Below, piece after piece: positions 8,745-17,472 of a stretch of 64,000 nt of DNA. Positions within the stretch are counted from its first letter, which is position 1. The number at the start of each line of letters is the position of its first letter. Under the pieces are notes generated by a model. The model saw nothing but the letters and a program-made list of their open reading frames with translations. It was not told the origin of the DNA and did not search any database. The position numbers and the translations under genes were made by a program. The stretch is from Cytobacillus solani (GTDB taxonomy: Bacteria > Bacillota > Bacilli > Bacillales > Cytobacillaceae), in assembly GCF_001420595.1 (NCBI RefSeq), contig NZ_LJIX01000006.1, forward strand, positions 552,361 through 616,360, in the 5' to 3' direction.

Positions 8745-10238
8745 ATGGTTATTTTATCTGGCAACACGTTAACTTTAGAGGAAGTTCAAAAGGTTTTATT
8801 CAATAATGAAAAGATTTCAGCATCTGAGGAAAGCATGGATGCTGTTAGAAAGAGTCATGATGCTGTAAAAAGAATCGTAAATGAAGAAAGAGTTGTATAT
8901 GGAATTAATACTGGATTTGGAAAATTTAGTGATGTTCTCATTCATCCAAATGATGTGAACGATCTTCAGCTTAATCTTATTCGCTCTCATGCATGTGGAG
9001 TAGGAGAGCCATTCCCAGAACTTGTTTCTCGCGCCATGGTGCTTTTACGAGCAAATGCCTTACTTAAAGGATTTTCAGGTGCACGCCCAATTATTATTGA
9101 GCGTCTGCTTGATCTAGTGAATAAAGAGATTCATCCAGTGATTCCGCAGCAAGGTTCACTTGGTGCGAGTGGAGATCTGGCACCACTTTCCCATCTTGCA
9201 CTCGTGTTAGTAGGAGAGGGAGAGGTTTTTTACAAGGGAGAAAGAAGGTCTTCTCATGAGGTTCTTTCAGAAGAAGGACTTGAACCACTTACATTAGAAG
9301 CGAAAGAAGGGCTTGCTTTAATTAATGGGACACAGGCAATGACCGCAATGGGGGTTGTTGGATATCTGGAGGCAGAGAAGCTTGCCTATCAAAGTGAATT
9401 AATTGCCGCGGTTACAATGGAAGGCTTGAATGGCATTATCGATGCTTTCGATGAAAAAATTCATTTGGCTAGAGGCTATAAACAACAGGTGGATACTGCT
9501 AGAAGAATGAGAGAATACTTATCAGGAAGTGCTCTTATTACGAAGCAAGGTGATATCCGTGTTCAGGATGCATACTCCATCCGCTGCATTCCGCAAGTGC
9601 ATGGGGCATCTTGGCAAGCACTTGATTATGTAAAAGAGAAGCTTGAGATTGAAATGAATGCAGCAACCGATAATCCGCTTATTTTTGATGATGGGGATCA
9701 CGTGATTTCAGGAGGGAACTTCCATGGGCAGCCGATTGCCTTCGCGATGGATTTCATGAAAATAGCGGTTGCGGAGCTCGCTAACATTTCTGAAAGACGA
9801 ATTGAACGTCTTGTTAATCCGCAGCTTAGTGATCTGCCGCCATTCTTAAGCCCAGAGCCTGGTCTTCAATCAGGGGGAATGATCCTTCAGTATGCAGCAG
9901 CATCGCTTGTATCCGAAAATAAAACATTGGCACATCCAGCAAGTGTGGATTCCATTCCTTCTTCTGCTAATCAAGAAGATCATGTCAGCATGGGAACAAT
10001 TGGTTCGAGACATGCGTATCAAATTGTTCAAAATGTTAATAATGTCCTTGCAATCGAGCTAATTTGTGCACTTCAGGCTGTAGAATACCGAGGAATTGAG
10101 AAGATGGCAGCTAAAACAAAGCGCTTTTATGAAGAGGCACGTAAGATCGTACCTTCCATCACAAAAGATCGTATCTTTTCAAAGGATATTGCGGCCTGCT
10201 CTGCATGGCTTAAGGATATAAAAATCGATACCTTATAA
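8745..10238 (+). CDS. hutH: Histidine ammonia-lyase
   Basis: Histidase, 497 residues from the ATG at 8745, deaminates L-histidine to urocanate, the first step of histidine degradation. The MIO prosthetic group forms from the Ala-Ser-Gly in [14 protein letters not shown] (near residue 140). The conserved blocks [20 protein letters not shown] and [13 protein letters not shown] are present. The open frame extends upstream to a TTG at 8691, but that lies inside the leader hairpin; the ATG at 8745 has GAGGAGG at the right distance and matches the family N-terminus. The other hut genes (hutP, hutU, hutI, hutG) are absent here, so the gene is an orphan in this window. Confidence 0.96.
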   Translation: MVILSGNTLTLEEVQKVLFNNEKISASEESMDAVRKSHDAVKRIVNEERVVYGINTGFGKFSDVLIHPNDVNDLQLNLIRSHACGVGEPFPELVSRAMVLLRANALLKGFSGARPIIIERLLDLVNKEIHPVIPQQGSLGASGDLAPLSHLALVLVGEGEVFYKGERRSSHEVLSEEGLEPLTLEAKEGLALINGTQAMTAMGVVGYLEAEKLAYQSELIAAVTMEGLNGIIDAFDEKIHLARGYKQQVDTARRMREYLSGSALITKQGDIRVQDAYSIRCIPQVHGASWQALDYVKEKLEIEMNAATDNPLIFDDGDHVISGGNFHGQPIAFAMDFMKIAVAELANISERRIERLVNPQLSDLPPFLSPEPGLQSGGMILQYAAASLVSENKTLAHPASVDSIPSSANQEDHVSMGTIGSRHAYQIVQNVNNVLAIELICALQAVEYRGIEKMAAKTKRFYEEARKIVPSITKDRIFSKDIAACSAWLKDIKIDTL

Positions 10239-10246
10239 AAATAGGC

Positions 10247-10271
10247 GAGGGTCTAAATAGAATAGACCCTC
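10247..10271. terminator. Bidirectional terminator between hutH and a small convergent gene
   Basis: GAGGGTCT and AGACCCTC form an 8-bp stem. T-rich sequence follows on the plus side (CTTTCTTCTT) and a TATTTTT stretch follows on the minus side. Confidence 0.7.
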
Positions 10272-10287
10272 TTTCTTCTTGCAGCCT

Positions 10288-10464
10288 TTACCTATCTTCC
10301 TCTTCTTCCACACGATTTTTGAAAGCTTCTTGAACCACAAGAAATTCTTCATCCTCCTGTGCTTCTGTTGCCGCACGTTTTTCAGTTTCGCCAATGTCTG
10401 GGAAATTACCTGGATGATTTTTCCTTTTGTGATTAAAATGTTCACCGCGAGCGATAATAAACAC
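10288..10464 (-). CDS. Small hypothetical acidic protein (58 aa)
   Basis: A GTG-started frame of 58 codons preceded by GGAAAGG. The product begins VFIIARGEHFNHKRKNHPGN, has a basic, His-rich first half and a very acidic second half ending EEEEDR. The composition resembles the many tiny spore-associated proteins of Bacillaceae, but I do not recognise a named family. In-frame stops just upstream leave GTG as the only start, and the ribosome site is close to it. A longer frame on the same strand (10233-10712) overlaps it, but its product is low-complexity and lacks a good start. It converges on hutH and shares its terminator. Confidence 0.5.
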   Translation of the reverse strand: MFIIARGEHFNHKRKNHPGNFPDIGETEKRAATEAQEDEEFLVVQEAFKNRVEEEEDR

Positions 10465-10659
10465 CCCTTTCCTATATCTTCAAGTAGCTTCCCCTTATTC
10501 GAAAAACCTATGTAGATTAAATTTGGGGTCACTTTTTTAAAGGGAAGAATAGGCAAAAACGTTATTTTAAGAAATTTGTCTCTTCCCGGCATGTTTGTCC
10601 ATTCGATTATTAATTGGTTACATATTCTATAGTAATTGATAGGGAAGGAGGGGAAATTT

Positions 10660-10896
10660 ATGTGTAGAAATTGTAATAATGATGATAGAAGACCAGATCG
10701 TAATGTTGACAATGTATTTATTCGTGCTAATCGAGTATTTGTGCTGGGGGAAGAGGACAGAAGACATTGCAGAAGAGATAACGATGTAGCAGGTATTAGA
10801 GATAATAATAGAAGACATTGCAGAAGAGATAACGATGTGGCAGGTATTGGAGATAATAATAGAAGACATTGCAGAAGATGCTGTTGCTGGTTTTAA
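10660..10896 (+). CDS. Small Cys/Arg/Asn-rich repeat protein, possible spore coat component
   Basis: A 78-residue protein starting MCRNCNNDDRRPDRNVDN at an ATG behind AAGGAGGGG. An in-frame upstream start at 10636 lacks a ribosome site. The second half is built of two identical-length 17-residue units (RRHCRRDNDVAGI then R or G, then DNN) and a third partial unit, ending in RRCCCWF. Seven Cys and many Arg and Asp residues in so small a protein, in a spore former, suggest a crosslinked spore-coat or exosporium structural protein. That is inference from composition; I do not recognise a named family. A terminator follows directly. Confidence 0.7.
   Translation: MCRNCNNDDRRPDRNVDNVFIRANRVFVLGEEDRRHCRRDNDVAGIRDNNRRHCRRDNDVAGIGDNNRRHCRRCCCWF
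10759..10878 (+). repeat. In-gene tandem repeat, 51-bp unit
   Basis: Unit 1 is 10759-10809, unit 2 is 10810-10860 and a partial unit is 10861-10878. Units 1 and 2 differ at only two or three positions, so the duplication is recent and the copy number may vary between strains. The unit length keeps the reading frame (17 codons). Confidence 0.9.
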
Positions 10897-10906
10897 TAGA
10901 AGAATG

Positions 10907-10935
10907 AGAAAGCAGGGAGAAACCCCTGCTTTTTC
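10907..10935 (+). terminator. Intrinsic terminator after the repeat protein
   Basis: AAAGCAGGG pairs with CCCTGCTTT and runs into further T residues. Confidence 0.85.
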
Positions 10936-10997
10936 ATTGTTTTTTATTTATCAAATTGCCATAAACCAGGTAAAAGAAATAAATATATAATTTCACC

Positions 10998-11024
10998 TAA
11001 AACTTATAAGAATTTTGTCGAAAT
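10998..11024 (+). promoter_or_regulatory. Predicted sigma-D promoter of motAB
   Basis: TAAA at 10998-11001, 15 bases, then GTCGAAAT at 11017-11024. The B. subtilis sigma-D consensus is TAAA-N15-GCCGATAT, and motAB is a known sigma-D target there. Two mismatches in the -10 element. Confidence 0.6.
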
Positions 11025-11117
11025 AAGAAATAAGAAATCATTTAATATATCTTGGAATAAGCAAATATTCTTGTTAAGAAAAATAATTCATAGATTAATA
11101 GAAATAGGTGAGGGCAT

Positions 11118-11912
11118 ATGGATAAAACTTCGTTAATAGGGTTAATATTAGGATTCGTTGCAGTTGGGGTTGGGATGGTTTTAAAAGGGGTAGATTTGGT
11201 TGCATTAGCAAACCCGGCAGCAATCTTGATCATCCTCGCAGGTACAGCAGCAACTGTAATTATTGCGTTCCCGACTAATGAAATCAAACGGATTCCAAAG
11301 TTATTTGGAGTCATTTTTAAGGAAAAAAAGCAAATGGATCCGATTGATCTAATCAAAATGATTTCTGAATGGGCACAATTAGCTAGAAAAGAAGGGTTAC
11401 TTGCTCTTGAAGCAAAAACAAGTGAAATAGATGATCCCTTTCTAAAAAATGGTCTATCACTTGCGGTTGATGGACAGAGTGCAGATTACATACGTGATGT
11501 ATTAAGTGAGGAAATTGAAGCAATGGAAGATAGACATTCAGCAGGAGCGCTGATTTTCACACAAGCTGGAACCTATGCTCCAACCTTAGGCGTTTTGGGT
11601 GCCGTAGTAGGGTTGATTGCAGCATTAAAGGATATGAGTGATACAGATGCTTTAGGGCATGCGATTAGTGCAGCGTTCGTTGCAACCTTACTAGGGATTT
11701 TTACTGGATATGTTCTATGGCACCCATTCGCTAATAAGCTAAAACGTAAATCAAAGCAAGAAGTGAAGCTTAAATCAATGATGATTGAAGGTGTATTATC
11801 TGTTTTAGAAGGGGAAGCACCAAGAGTGATTGAGCAAAAATTAGCTTCTTATTTACCTGTTGGGGATAGAAAGAAATTTCTTGAAGAAAGCAGCGTGAAG
11901 AAGGATGAGTAA
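11118..11912 (+). CDS. motA: Flagellar motor stator protein MotA
   Basis: A 264-residue inner-membrane protein that, with MotB, forms the proton-driven stator. It has four hydrophobic segments, the first starting MDKTSLIGLILGFVAVGVG. The cytoplasmic loop carries EWAQLARKEGLLALE and the conserved EEIEAMEDRH, and the segment TLGVLGAVVGLIAAL is the third membrane helix. It is nearly colinear with B. subtilis MotA, including the ISAAFVATLLGIFTGYVLWH helix. The ATG follows AGGTGAGGG. Its stop overlaps motB by 8 bases. A predicted sigma-D promoter lies upstream, which fits co-expression with late flagellar genes. Confidence 0.97.
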   Translation: MDKTSLIGLILGFVAVGVGMVLKGVDLVALANPAAILIILAGTAATVIIAFPTNEIKRIPKLFGVIFKEKKQMDPIDLIKMISEWAQLARKEGLLALEAKTSEIDDPFLKNGLSLAVDGQSADYIRDVLSEEIEAMEDRHSAGALIFTQAGTYAPTLGVLGAVVGLIAALKDMSDTDALGHAISAAFVATLLGIFTGYVLWHPFANKLKRKSKQEVKLKSMMIEGVLSVLEGEAPRVIEQKLASYLPVGDRKKFLEESSVKKDE

Positions 11913-12693
11913 ACGAAAAAAGAAGAAGAATCATGATGAAGGACATGTGGATGAATCTTGGCTTCTTCCTTATTCTGATCTGTTAACTTTATTGCTAGCC
12001 TTATTTATTGTTCTCTTTGCATCTAGTTCTATTGATGCAGTTAAGTTTCAGGCAATTTCAAAAGCATTCAGCAGTGCACTTACTGGAGGGACAGGGATGA
12101 TGGAGTTCCCAAGTCCATTGCCTGAGGGACAATTACAGGCCGATGAAGAGACTGAGAATACAGAGGCTGAAGATCCAAATGGGTTAAAGATTGATAAGAA
12201 ATTACTGCAAAAGGTAGATCAGAAAGAATTGGAAGCCATTCAAGTAAAGGTTAATAAGTATATAGAAGAGAACCAGCTAACAGGGAAACTGCAGACGTTA
12301 TTAACCGGTGAGGGACTAATGGTGTCCATTAGAGATAATGTGTTATTCGCACCTGGAAGTGCGGATGTTAGACCAGAGGATTTAAAGATTGCGAATGAGA
12401 TTGCTGAACTCCTTGTTATGGATCCGCCAAGAAATATTATTATTAGCGGGCATACGGATAATGTTCCAATCGGAAACGCTCCTTTTGATTCAAACTGGGA
12501 ACTAAGTGTTATGCGGGCGATTAACTTTATGAAAATTATTTTAAAGAATAATGCGCTCGATCCAAGAATGTTCAGTGCTAAAGGATTTGGTGAATTCCAG
12601 CCTGTGGCTTCAAATGATACAGCTGAAGGAAAAGCAAAAAATAGAAGAGTCGAAATTTTAATATTACCAAGAACAGAGGCTAAACCTGAATAG
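11905..12693 (+). CDS. motB: Flagellar motor stator protein MotB
   Basis: A 262-residue protein with a basic N-terminus, one membrane helix bearing the proton-binding Asp in SWLLPYSDLLTLLLALFIVL, a linker, and a C-terminal OmpA-like peptidoglycan-binding domain (IIISGHTDNVPI, NWELSVMRA, KNRRVEILILPR). The LALFIVLFASSS segment matches the H+-type MotB of B. subtilis rather than Na+-type MotS, though this is a judgement from resemblance. It overlaps motA by 8 bases, so the two are translationally coupled. Its stop codon lies inside the terminator stem. Confidence 0.96.
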   Translation: MSKRKKKKNHDEGHVDESWLLPYSDLLTLLLALFIVLFASSSIDAVKFQAISKAFSSALTGGTGMMEFPSPLPEGQLQADEETENTEAEDPNGLKIDKKLLQKVDQKELEAIQVKVNKYIEENQLTGKLQTLLTGEGLMVSIRDNVLFAPGSADVRPEDLKIANEIAELLVMDPPRNIIISGHTDNVPIGNAPFDSNWELSVMRAINFMKIILKNNALDPRMFSAKGFGEFQPVASNDTAEGKAKNRRVEILILPRTEAKPE

Positions 12694-12709
12694 GTTTAGC
12701 CTTTTTTTG
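12677..12709 (+). terminator. Intrinsic terminator of motAB
   Basis: AGGCTAAACCT and AGGTTTAGCCT pair perfectly, followed by a T-run. The motB stop codon is part of the hairpin. Confidence 0.92.
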
Positions 12710-12792
12710 TAAATGAATAAATATTTTCCTGAAAAAACAGCTGATATCTTGCAGCCTCTAAAGATGAATGGATTTTTTATTAACCTTTTGAC

Positions 12793-12818
12793 AAAAAAAG
12801 AACCCTTAAATGGGCTCT
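12793..12818 (-). terminator. Intrinsic terminator of the marR-MFS unit
   Basis: On the minus strand AGAGCCC pairs with GGGTTCT (one G-U pair), followed by seven T residues, just after the MFS stop. Confidence 0.85.
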
Positions 12819-12822
12819 TTCC

Positions 12823-14025
12823 TTAGAGTGAAATATCAGCTTCCGTATGCAGCATATTCTGGTTGTTTGACTTTTTGCCGTGAAGAAAATAATAAGCAAG
12901 TAAAGCAAGGAGGACAACAACAGCAAGAATTAAATATAGAGTAGATAGATCCATATATACAGCGATAACACCTAGAGCATAGGAACCAATTCCGATTCCT
13001 GAATCAAAAAATGTAAAGAAGGTGGATGTCGCTAATCCCCTTTTTGAAGGGGATGAATTTTTGATGGCAACAGTTTGCAAACTTGGAGAAAGACTTCCGT
13101 AGCCTAATCCGATAATAGCTGCTGAAAACAGAAATAGGAAGGTGCTATTTGCCTGACTTAGCAGGACCATTCCAATCGCAAACAAAATAATGGATGGGTA
13201 AACGATTTTATTTTCCCCATAGAGGTCAAACCATCTGCCTGTAAATGGTCTTGATATCACAATGGCAATAGCATAAACAACAAAGAAGAAGCTTGCCGCT
13301 TTAAATAGTCCTAATTCCTTTGCATAAATAGAAATAAATGAAAGGATTCCTGAGTAAGCAAGAGCTAATATTCCTCCTACAATGGATACTGAAATGGCAT
13401 TCTTTTCAAAAAAACTGCCAATCGAAAATGTAGAATGTACCTTTTCTTCAGGGATTGAAGCCTCTGGAATACGAACAATAAATGATAATACGAGTGCAAA
13501 GAAAGCTAAGACAGTGCACAAAATAAAGAGGCGATTAAAGCTTGATATTTGGATAATCGTTAGGCCGGCAAATGGACCAATAACCATCGCTAAATTCATA
13601 AATAATGCATAATAGCCGAGTCCTTCCCCTTTTCTTTCATTTGGAACAATGTCAGCTATTATTGCTCCAGTTGCAGTTGTTGCCATCCCAAATCCGATCC
13701 CATGTAAGAACCTGAGTCCAAGCAGGAGAGGAATAGAATCTGTCCATACATATAAAAGACTGGCGATGGTAAATATGATAACGGAAGAAAGCAGGATTTT
13801 TTTCCGTCCGATGGCATCAATCCATTTTCCAGTAAATGGACGGCATAGTACGGCTGCAATTAAAAATACGGCAACAATTAATCCTACTTGCGTTTCATTT
13901 CCATGTAATTCATCTAATACATAAATCGGCAAGGTCGTAAGCAAAATATAAAATACGAGAAATAAAAATAAACTAATAAAGGAAATTCCTAGAAAGTTCT
14001 TTGTCCATAATGGTTGTTTCTTCAT
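12823..14025 (-). CDS. MFS transporter, MarR-linked (YwoG/YfkF-like)
   Basis: A 400-residue 12-helix major facilitator protein. Motif A is visible in both halves: GKWIDAIGRKKILLSS after helix 2 and GRWFDLYGENKIVYPS in the second half. The LRFLHGIGFGMATTATGA stretch is typical of small MFS exporters. It lies downstream of a marR gene on the same strand with a 157-base gap that contains an inverted repeat matching one before marR, so it is probably regulated by that repressor. Comparable ywoG-ywoH pairs exist in B. subtilis. The exported compound is unknown. Confidence 0.85.
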   Translation of the reverse strand: MKKQPLWTKNFLGISFISLFLFLVFYILLTTLPIYVLDELHGNETQVGLIVAVFLIAAVLCRPFTGKWIDAIGRKKILLSSVIIFTIASLLYVWTDSIPLLLGLRFLHGIGFGMATTATGAIIADIVPNERKGEGLGYYALFMNLAMVIGPFAGLTIIQISSFNRLFILCTVLAFFALVLSFIVRIPEASIPEEKVHSTFSIGSFFEKNAISVSIVGGILALAYSGILSFISIYAKELGLFKAASFFFVVYAIAIVISRPFTGRWFDLYGENKIVYPSIILFAIGMVLLSQANSTFLFLFSAAIIGLGYGSLSPSLQTVAIKNSSPSKRGLATSTFFTFFDSGIGIGSYALGVIAVYMDLSTLYLILAVVVLLALLAYYFLHGKKSNNQNMLHTEADISL

Positions 14026-14045
14026 GATGACCTCCGTGAAAAAGT

Positions 14046-14059
14046 TAGTTTGTTAACTA
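14046..14059 (-). promoter_or_regulatory. Candidate MarR operator before the MFS gene
   Basis: A 14-bp inverted repeat TAGTTTGTTAACTA lies 21 bases upstream of the MFS start. It shares 10 of 14 positions with the repeat before the marR gene (14619-14632), as expected for a repressor that controls both genes. Confidence 0.5.
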
Positions 14060-14182
14060 GATGTTTTTTTAGAGTGAATGATAGCTTGAAGTCAGGGGTT
14101 AGACGAGGACAAAGAAGCAATCGGCAGGACACCGATTGCATAGATCTTACCAGAGCCAAGCAAATTCCAAACAGTTTATATT

Positions 14183-14599
14183 TCAAAGGTTCCTATTCAT
14201 TTTTTCAATAATCTCCATCATTGAGCTGATTTCTTCATTACCAACGTTTTTTAATAAATTTTTCTCGCATGACCGGACCGCTTCAAGCCATTCATCGTAT
14301 TTTTGGATGGCGGCATCTGTCAGGATGATCTTTTTCTCCCGTTTATCCGTGCCTGGCACTTTTGAAATCCAGCCTGCCAACTCTAATCTTGCTAAAGTAC
14401 GAGTCATTGTAGGAGCTTCAACTCCTAAATAAAGGGATAAATCCTTTTGAGTTGCAGGTCCCTTTGTTTTAAGAAGATAGATAATGGTCCATTGAGCGGA
14501 ATATAAGCCGAGAGGGACGAGAACCTCATTTAATGATTTTGAAAAATGACGAGTGAATTGGTTTATAGAATGAAAGAATTTACTTTGATTTTCGTTCAT
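14183..14599 (-). CDS. MarR-family transcriptional regulator
   Basis: A 138-residue winged-helix dimeric regulator. The DNA-binding part is visible as TQKDLSLYLGVEAPTMTRTLARLE followed by the wing GWISKVPGTDKREKKIILTD, which holds the conserved Asp-Lys-Arg of the family. N- and C-terminal helices would form the dimer interface. It probably represses the MFS gene downstream and itself, given two matching inverted repeats. There is no Cys near the N-terminus of the OhrR sort, so a small-molecule ligand is more likely than thiol oxidation. The ATG follows AGGTGA. Confidence 0.92.
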   Translation of the reverse strand: MNENQSKFFHSINQFTRHFSKSLNEVLVPLGLYSAQWTIIYLLKTKGPATQKDLSLYLGVEAPTMTRTLARLELAGWISKVPGTDKREKKIILTDAAIQKYDEWLEAVRSCEKNLLKNVGNEEISSMMEIIEKMNRNL

Positions 14600-14607
14600 A
14601 AAATCAC

Positions 14608-14632
14608 CTAGTTTAAATTAGTTACCTAGCTA
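14608..14632 (-). promoter_or_regulatory. Candidate MarR operator(s) before the marR gene
   Basis: Two overlapping imperfect inverted repeats: CTAGTTTAAATTAG (14608-14621) and TAGTTACCTAGCTA (14619-14632). The second matches the repeat before the MFS gene at 10 of 14 positions. They sit just upstream of the marR start, suiting autorepression. Confidence 0.5.
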
Positions 14633-14702
14633 AGTATATTCCTCTATTCTAAAATTGTCTAGTTTTTTTAGGAGAATAGTTTTGGTTTAAAGCAGAAAAA
14701 AA

Positions 14703-14732
14703 TTGCATTTTCTTAAAACATATGTTTATAAT
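14703..14732 (+). promoter_or_regulatory. Predicted sigma-A promoter of psuKG
   Basis: TTGCAT at 14703-14708, 18 bases, TATAAT at 14727-14732. The expected start point near 14739 leaves a sensible leader only for the psuK ATG at 14771. Confidence 0.65.
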
Positions 14733-14770
14733 ATAGACATAAGTTTATGAATGATAGGGCTGAGCTAACG

Positions 14771-15865
14771 ATGAATGAAAAAGAATCACTTATATTGCAG
14801 CTTATTAAAGCGAACCCATTTATTTCACAAATTGAAATAGCTGAGAAAACACAGCTTTCAAGATCAGCTGTTGCTGGCTATATTTCCTCTTTAACAAAAG
14901 AAGGGAAACTGCTTGGCAGAGCCTATGTCCTTCCAAAGAGAAAGGATATTGTCTCTATCGGGGGATCAAATATTGATAGAAAAATTCAAACGCTAAGTAA
15001 TCTTCAGCTAGGAACATCCAATCCTGCTGAAAGCTCTCAATCTTGTGGGGGAGTGGCAAGAAATATTGCAGAGAACCTAGGAAGACTTGGCTGTGATGTC
15101 GCACTTATGACAATTGTTGGAGAGGATCATGAGGGTGAATGGCTGCTTGAATATACGAAGTCATTTGTTGATATCAGCCCGTCTCAAGTATCACCGAATG
15201 CGGCAACCGGTACATATACGGCTATATTGGATGATGAAGGAGAAATGGCTGTTGCACTAGCGGATATGGCGATTTATGATTCCATTGATACTGATTTTAT
15301 TGAAAAAAGATGGGGATATATCGCATCATCAGCAATGGTTGTCATGGATACGAATTTTCCTGGTAAGGTGCTAAAGCAAGTGATTAGCCGCTGTGATGAG
15401 GAAAATATTCCGCTTTGTATTACACCTGTATCTTCTCCAAAGGTTAAAAAGCTTCCACCCGATCTTCAAGGGGTCACTTGGCTCATTGCCAATAAAGATG
15501 AGGCAGAAACATTATCAGAGATAAAGATAAAGGATGAGGGAGATTTTTTCAAGGCGGCTGAAAAAATCATGGATAAAGGAGTAGAGAAAGTCGTTATCAC
15601 TCGTGGTGATAAGGGATTAATCTATTATACAAAAAAGGGCGAAGCAGGTGTTGTGCTTCCGCCAAAGGTCAGTGTAGAAGATGTGACTGGTGCTGGAGAC
15701 TCCCTTGTTGCTGGAATTATGTTTGCTCATTTAAAAGGGTTAAATACAGAAGATGCGTGTAAGATTGGGGTTGCTTGTTCCATCCTGACGCTTCAGTCAC
15801 ATGAAACAGTAAATCCCACATTAAGTCATATTCGATTGCAAGAAACATTTAAAAAATACTTTTAA
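14771..15865 (+). CDS. psuK: Pseudouridine kinase (PfkB family) with N-terminal HTH
   Basis: About 364 residues. The first 55 form a winged-helix-like domain ([20 protein letters not shown]), after which a PfkB sugar-kinase fold begins at [12 protein letters not shown]. The PfkB signature with the catalytic Asp is [15 protein letters not shown] near the C-terminus. PsuK phosphorylates pseudouridine to its 5'-phosphate, and the next gene cleaves that product. The kinase could in principle act on another nucleoside or sugar, but the psuG neighbour argues for pseudouridine. An in-frame ATG at 14747 is possible but lies too near the predicted transcription start; 14771 fits the domain boundary better. 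The HTH may make it an autoregulator. Confidence 0.88.
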   Translation: MNEKESLILQLIKANPFISQIEIAEKTQLSRSAVAGYISSLTKEGKLLGRAYVLPKRKDIVSIGGSNIDRKIQTLSNLQLGTSNPAESSQSCGGVARNIAENLGRLGCDVALMTIVGEDHEGEWLLEYTKSFVDISPSQVSPNAATGTYTAILDDEGEMAVALADMAIYDSIDTDFIEKRWGYIASSAMVVMDTNFPGKVLKQVISRCDEENIPLCITPVSSPKVKKLPPDLQGVTWLIANKDEAETLSEIKIKDEGDFFKAAEKIMDKGVEKVVITRGDKGLIYYTKKGEAGVVLPPKVSVEDVTGAGDSLVAGIMFAHLKGLNTEDACKIGVACSILTLQSHETVNPTLSHIRLQETFKKYF

Positions 15866-15882
15866 TAAGGAGTTTTGACACC

Positions 15883-16794
15883 ATGATGGAAAATTATTTA
15901 GAGTATTCTGCTGAGGTACAAGAAGCGAAGAAAGCGAATAAACCAATTGTTGCATTAGAATCTACAATCATTTCACACGGAATGCCTTACCCGCAAAATG
16001 TTGAAATGGCAAAGGAAGTAGAAGAAATTATCCGTAAAAATGGTGCGGTACCAGCAACAATTGCGATTATTAATGGGAAAATTAAAATTGGACTTTCAGA
16101 CGAGGATCTTGAGTTTTTAGGAACAAGCAAGAATATCGAAAAAGCAAGCCGAAGAGATCTGCCTTACTTAATTGCTAATAAGAAAAATGGGGCAACAACG
16201 GTTGCCTCCACGATGATTTGTGCACAGCTTGCAGGAATTGAAGTTTTCGTTACAGGAGGAATCGGTGGTGTTCACCGTGAAGCAGAAACGACAATGGATA
16301 TTTCTGCTGACCTGCAGGAGCTTGCTCAAACAAATGTGGCAGTTGTATGTGCAGGTGCCAAGTCCATTCTTGATCTTGGCCTAACACTAGAATATTTAGA
16401 AACATATGGGGTGCCTGTTGTTGGATTTAAAACAGATGCATTTCCAGCTTTCTTTACTCGTACGAGTCCGTTCGATGTGAATTGTCGTGTGAATACAGCA
16501 GAAGAAGCAGCTGCGACAATTCGTACTAAATGGGAGCTAGGTTTAAACGGCGGTCTTGTTATTGCCAATCCAATTCCAGAAGCAGATGCACTGGACGAAG
16601 CATTTATTACAAATGTCATTGAATCTGCATTAAAAGAAGCAAAGGAAAACAATATTGCCGGTAAAAAAGTGACTCCTTTCCTTTTAAGCAAAGTAAAGGA
16701 ATTAACAGAAGGAAAGAGCTTGATTGCCAATATTGCCTTAGTGAAGCATAATGCAGAAGTGGGTTCAAGAATCGCTGTAAGTTTACAGAAATAA
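15883..16794 (+). CDS. psuG: Pseudouridine-5'-phosphate glycosidase
   Basis: A 303-residue enzyme that reversibly splits pseudouridine 5'-phosphate into uracil and ribose 5-phosphate. Family blocks are easy to see: [17 protein letters not shown] at the start, [15 protein letters not shown] with the catalytic Lys-bearing region just before it, [15 protein letters not shown] and [18 protein letters not shown]. Its length is standard. It begins 17 bases after psuK behind AAGGAG, so the two form an operon for salvage of pseudouridine released by RNA turnover. A strong terminator follows. Confidence 0.96.
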   Translation: MMENYLEYSAEVQEAKKANKPIVALESTIISHGMPYPQNVEMAKEVEEIIRKNGAVPATIAIINGKIKIGLSDEDLEFLGTSKNIEKASRRDLPYLIANKKNGATTVASTMICAQLAGIEVFVTGGIGGVHREAETTMDISADLQELAQTNVAVVCAGAKSILDLGLTLEYLETYGVPVVGFKTDAFPAFFTRTSPFDVNCRVNTAEEAAATIRTKWELGLNGGLVIANPIPEADALDEAFITNVIESALKEAKENNIAGKKVTPFLLSKVKELTEGKSLIANIALVKHNAEVGSRIAVSLQK

Positions 16795-16818
16795 AGAATT
16801 GATAATATTAAAATAAAG

Positions 16819-16860
16819 GCTAGTCTAATCTTCACAGCGAAGGTTAGACTAGCTTTTTTT
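16819..16860 (+). terminator. Intrinsic terminator of psuKG
   Basis: A 15-bp stem (16819-16833 with 16839-16853, one G-U) with a 5-base loop and a run of T. Confidence 0.93.
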
Positions 16861-17089
16861 GCGTTCGATATTTGTATTTAATAATTTTAAAATTATGGGT
16901 ATTCATTATAACGAATTTTATATTGTAGAAAAAAAGTAAATTAATCTTGAGAATTTAGAGAGGTTTAATGATTTCTAGTCATTTTTAACGAAAAAAATTT
17001 TTATTTGTAATATATGGATTACATTATAAAATATAATTCCATAAATAAGGCTAATAAATTAGGGAGGAATTAATTGAAAATTATTAAAC

Positions 17090-17128
17090 AAAGAACATTT
17101 TTTCATTGAAATGTTCTTTATAATGAAC
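17090..17128 (+). promoter_or_regulatory. Candidate SinR operator cluster before the EPS region, part 1
   Basis: AAAGAACATTT (17090-17100) and AAATGTTCTTT (17109-17119) are a perfect inverted pair. GTTCTTTATAATGAAC (17113-17128) overlaps. These contain the SinR 7-mer GTTCTYT known from B. subtilis eps and tapA promoters. A tiny frame behind GGGAGG (TTG at about 17074, 11 codons) runs through the first box; I do not call it a gene. Confidence 0.6.
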
Positions 17129-17169
17129 TAAAATAAGACGTACAGATTAGTGGCTATTTTGGATGATTC

Positions 17170-17266
17170 GTTCCTTATTAAGAAAAAAAACATTTTGTTC
17201 AATTTTTTAAGTAATTGAATATATTTTTTACTCAATTCGTTCTTTATTAGGAACAAATCGTTCTTT
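17170..17266 (+). promoter_or_regulatory. Candidate SinR operator cluster before the EPS region, part 2
   Basis: GTTCCTT at 17170-17176, GTTCTTTATTAGGAAC at 17239-17254 and GTTCTTT at 17260-17266. A TATACT at 17271-17276 could be the -10 of the EPS promoter with a poor -35, which would place the boxes right across the promoter. The stretch from 16862 to here has no gene. Confidence 0.55.
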
Positions 17267-17289
17267 TAAATATACTTTTGTGGTGATGT

Positions 17290-17397
17290 CTCCTTACCGT
17301 TATCAATGGAGGCACTCGGCTATATTGTGGGTTGAAATAACCTTAGACGCGAGTCGTCAATAGTATGGTGTGAGGACGGGTTAGATGCCCACTTTTT
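17290..17397 (+). ncRNA. EAR element (epsC leader RNA), copy 1
   Basis: This segment shares a set of ordered blocks with the copy at 21345-21448: CTTACC, GGAGGCACTCGG, TGTGGGTT, AACCTTAGAYGC, GTGTGAGG and GGGTTAGATGCCCAC followed by T residues. These match my recollection of the eps-associated RNA, a structured cis element in Bacillales that makes polymerase read through terminators in long biofilm and capsule operons. In B. subtilis it precedes epsC. Here the gene after it is a broken epsC-like remnant, then galE. The repeat of the motif is seen directly; the family name comes from context and memory of the consensus. Confidence 0.8.
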
Positions 17398-17472
17398 TAA
17401 AGTTTTTAATTATGAGGTTTTTACTGAAGACCTTATAGATAAGGACTTTAAAAATTTGAAAGGGGGATATGA

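Noticed and set aside
10233-10712. 159-aa minus-strand frame overlapping the 58-aa gene
   Set aside because: Its first residues overlap the coat-like gene on the other strand, no ribosome site precedes the start and the product is a low-complexity Lys/Leu/Ile sequence. The shorter frame inside it has a better start.
10759-10878. CRISPR array
   Set aside because: The direct repeats have no spacers and are in-frame codons of a protein gene.
14117-14139. Terminator between marR and the MFS gene
   Set aside because: GCAATCGG/CCGATTGC forms a hairpin but has no T-run on either strand, so it would not stop transcription; it may stabilise or process the message.
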